From positions 6,915,001 to 6,979,000 of the forward strand of contig NZ_JAZHRR010000001.1 in the NCBI RefSeq assembly GCF_036924515.1: a DNA stretch of 64,000 nucleotides, given 5' to 3'. A program made the translations under genes and the position numbers. The stretch is from Bradyrhizobium sp. AZCC 1610. Lineage in GTDB: Bacteria; Pseudomonadota; Alphaproteobacteria; Rhizobiales; Xanthobacteraceae. The notes beneath the pieces were generated by a model. That model was not told the DNA's origin and did not search any database. It was given only the letters and a program-made list of their open reading frames with translations. Positions 63,357 through 64,000 of the stretch are shown one piece after another; positions within the stretch are counted from its first letter, which is position 1, and every line of letters begins with the position of its first letter.

Positions 63357-64000
63357 CTACTGAACGTTGCGTACCATGCCGAGGACCTTGACGGCGTTCG
63401 GTCCGAGGTCGGACGCCAGCTTGTCCTGGATCGGCTTGCTGATGGCCATGAAGCCGCTCTTGTCGACGGTCTTGACGACCTTGACGCCGATCTTCTCGAG
63501 CTTCGCCTGCGCTTCGCGTTCAAGCTTGAAGGCTGCCGTCGGCTCGTTGCGGCTGACTTCGTCGGCGGCCGCCTGCACCCATTTCTTCTGCTCGTCGCTG
63601 AGACTGCTCCATACCTTGTCGCTGACGAACAGAGCGGCATTGTTTGCTTCGTGCTCGGTGAGCGAGAGCACCGGGGCGGGTTCGTAGTGCTTGTTGACGA
63701 GATAGTTGTTGATGCCGTTCTCGGCCATATCGACAACGCCGGTCTGCAGCGAGGTGTAGACCTCCCCGAACGGCATGTGCACGACCTGGGCGCCGTAAGC
63801 CGGGAAAAGGGTATCTTCGGTCACGGTGGCCTGCACCCGCACCTTGACGCCCTTGAGGTCGGCGACTTTCTCGATCGGCTTCTTGCCGTACATGTGCCGC
63901 AGGCCTTGCGAGCCCAACCCCAGCATGTGCGCGCCCTTCATCTTGGCCGCATATAATTCCTTCATCGCCGCGATGACGGCGGGATCGCCAAGCACCTTGA
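63357..64000 (-). CDS. dctP: TRAP transporter substrate-binding protein (DctP), C-terminal part
   Basis: The last ~214 residues are present; the start lies beyond the window. DctP features are LKGVKVRVQATVTED with the conserved substrate-contacting Arg, then PFGEVYTSLQTGVVDMAENG and the helix YEPAPVLSLTEHEANNAALF. It would deliver the substrate to DctQM, encoded directly downstream. The variant VRVQ, rather than the usual VRxP of C4-dicarboxylate DctP, suggests a different carboxylate. Confidence 0.9.
   Translation of the reverse strand, partial: KVLGDPAVIAAMKELYAAKMKGAHMLGLGSQGLRHMYGKKPIEKVADLKGVKVRVQATVTEDTLFPAYGAQVVHMPFGEVYTSLQTGVVDMAENGINNYLVNKHYEPAPVLSLTEHEANNAALFVSDKVWSSLSDEQKKWVQAAADEVSRNEPTAAFKLEREAQAKLEKIGVKVVKTVDKSGFMAISKPIQDKLASDLGPNAVKVLGMVRNVQ

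Overview
The window reads as a stretch of the main chromosome of a Bradyrhizobium-like alphaproteobacterium. GC is high throughout, and MutS, GlnD, a class A penicillin-binding protein and a RegS/RegR pair of rhizobial type are all present. Many intergenic gaps hold the short palindromic repeats that I associate with Bradyrhizobium and Rhodopseudomonas genomes. I see no rRNA, tRNA, CRISPR array, complete insertion sequence or phage.

The left end (1-11650) is a run of twelve genes, all on the minus strand, that looks like one catabolic block for quinate/shikimate-type hydroaromatics and protocatechuate. In transcription order these are pcaF, pcaH, pcaG, a LysR regulator, a shikimate/quinate dehydrogenase, a periplasmic binding protein, LivH/M/G/F-type ABC transporter parts, a dehydroshikimate dehydratase fused to an HPPD-like domain, and the start of a tannase/feruloyl esterase. 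Together they could import a substrate, oxidise it to dehydroshikimate, dehydrate that to protocatechuate, and cleave the ring towards 3-oxoadipyl-CoA.

From 11.9 to 20.2 kb lie mutS, a HEAT-repeat-like gene of unknown role, a membrane protein, an OsmC protein and glnD. From 20.2 to 25.9 kb is an accessory-looking stretch bounded by repeats. It holds a PAS histidine kinase, a FixJ-like regulator, a receiver-only protein, three very small genes (two cysteine-rich, one single-span membrane) and an O6-alkylguanine DNA methyltransferase. Next come two tandem orphan substrate-binding proteins, PBP1a, a YgjP-type metallopeptidase, a PHA depolymerase, a two-gene ABC exporter with a frameshifted permease, regS/regR, an HTH-2TM protein, sulP, mmcB and a VWA protein.

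The right part (42.6-64 kb) is mixed metabolism and signalling. It contains an RMD1-like protein, an MBL hydrolase, a PHB-depolymerase-like esterase, an Lrp/AsnC remnant, an LLM flavin enzyme, a cytochrome P450, a cupin, an SDR, an HWE-type kinase, two GGDEF-EAL proteins, a cyclic-nucleotide-domain/patatin protein, a broken SsuD-like gene, YccF, UspA, and a TRAP transporter cut by the window edge.

The most useful observations are: a decayed copy of the 3' end of mmcB on the far side of sulP; a one-base frameshift that fuses a kinase to its response regulator; three other genes broken by small indels; the micro-gene run behind the receiver protein; a perfect 12-bp tandem repeat before the P450 gene; and several families of dispersed palindromes.
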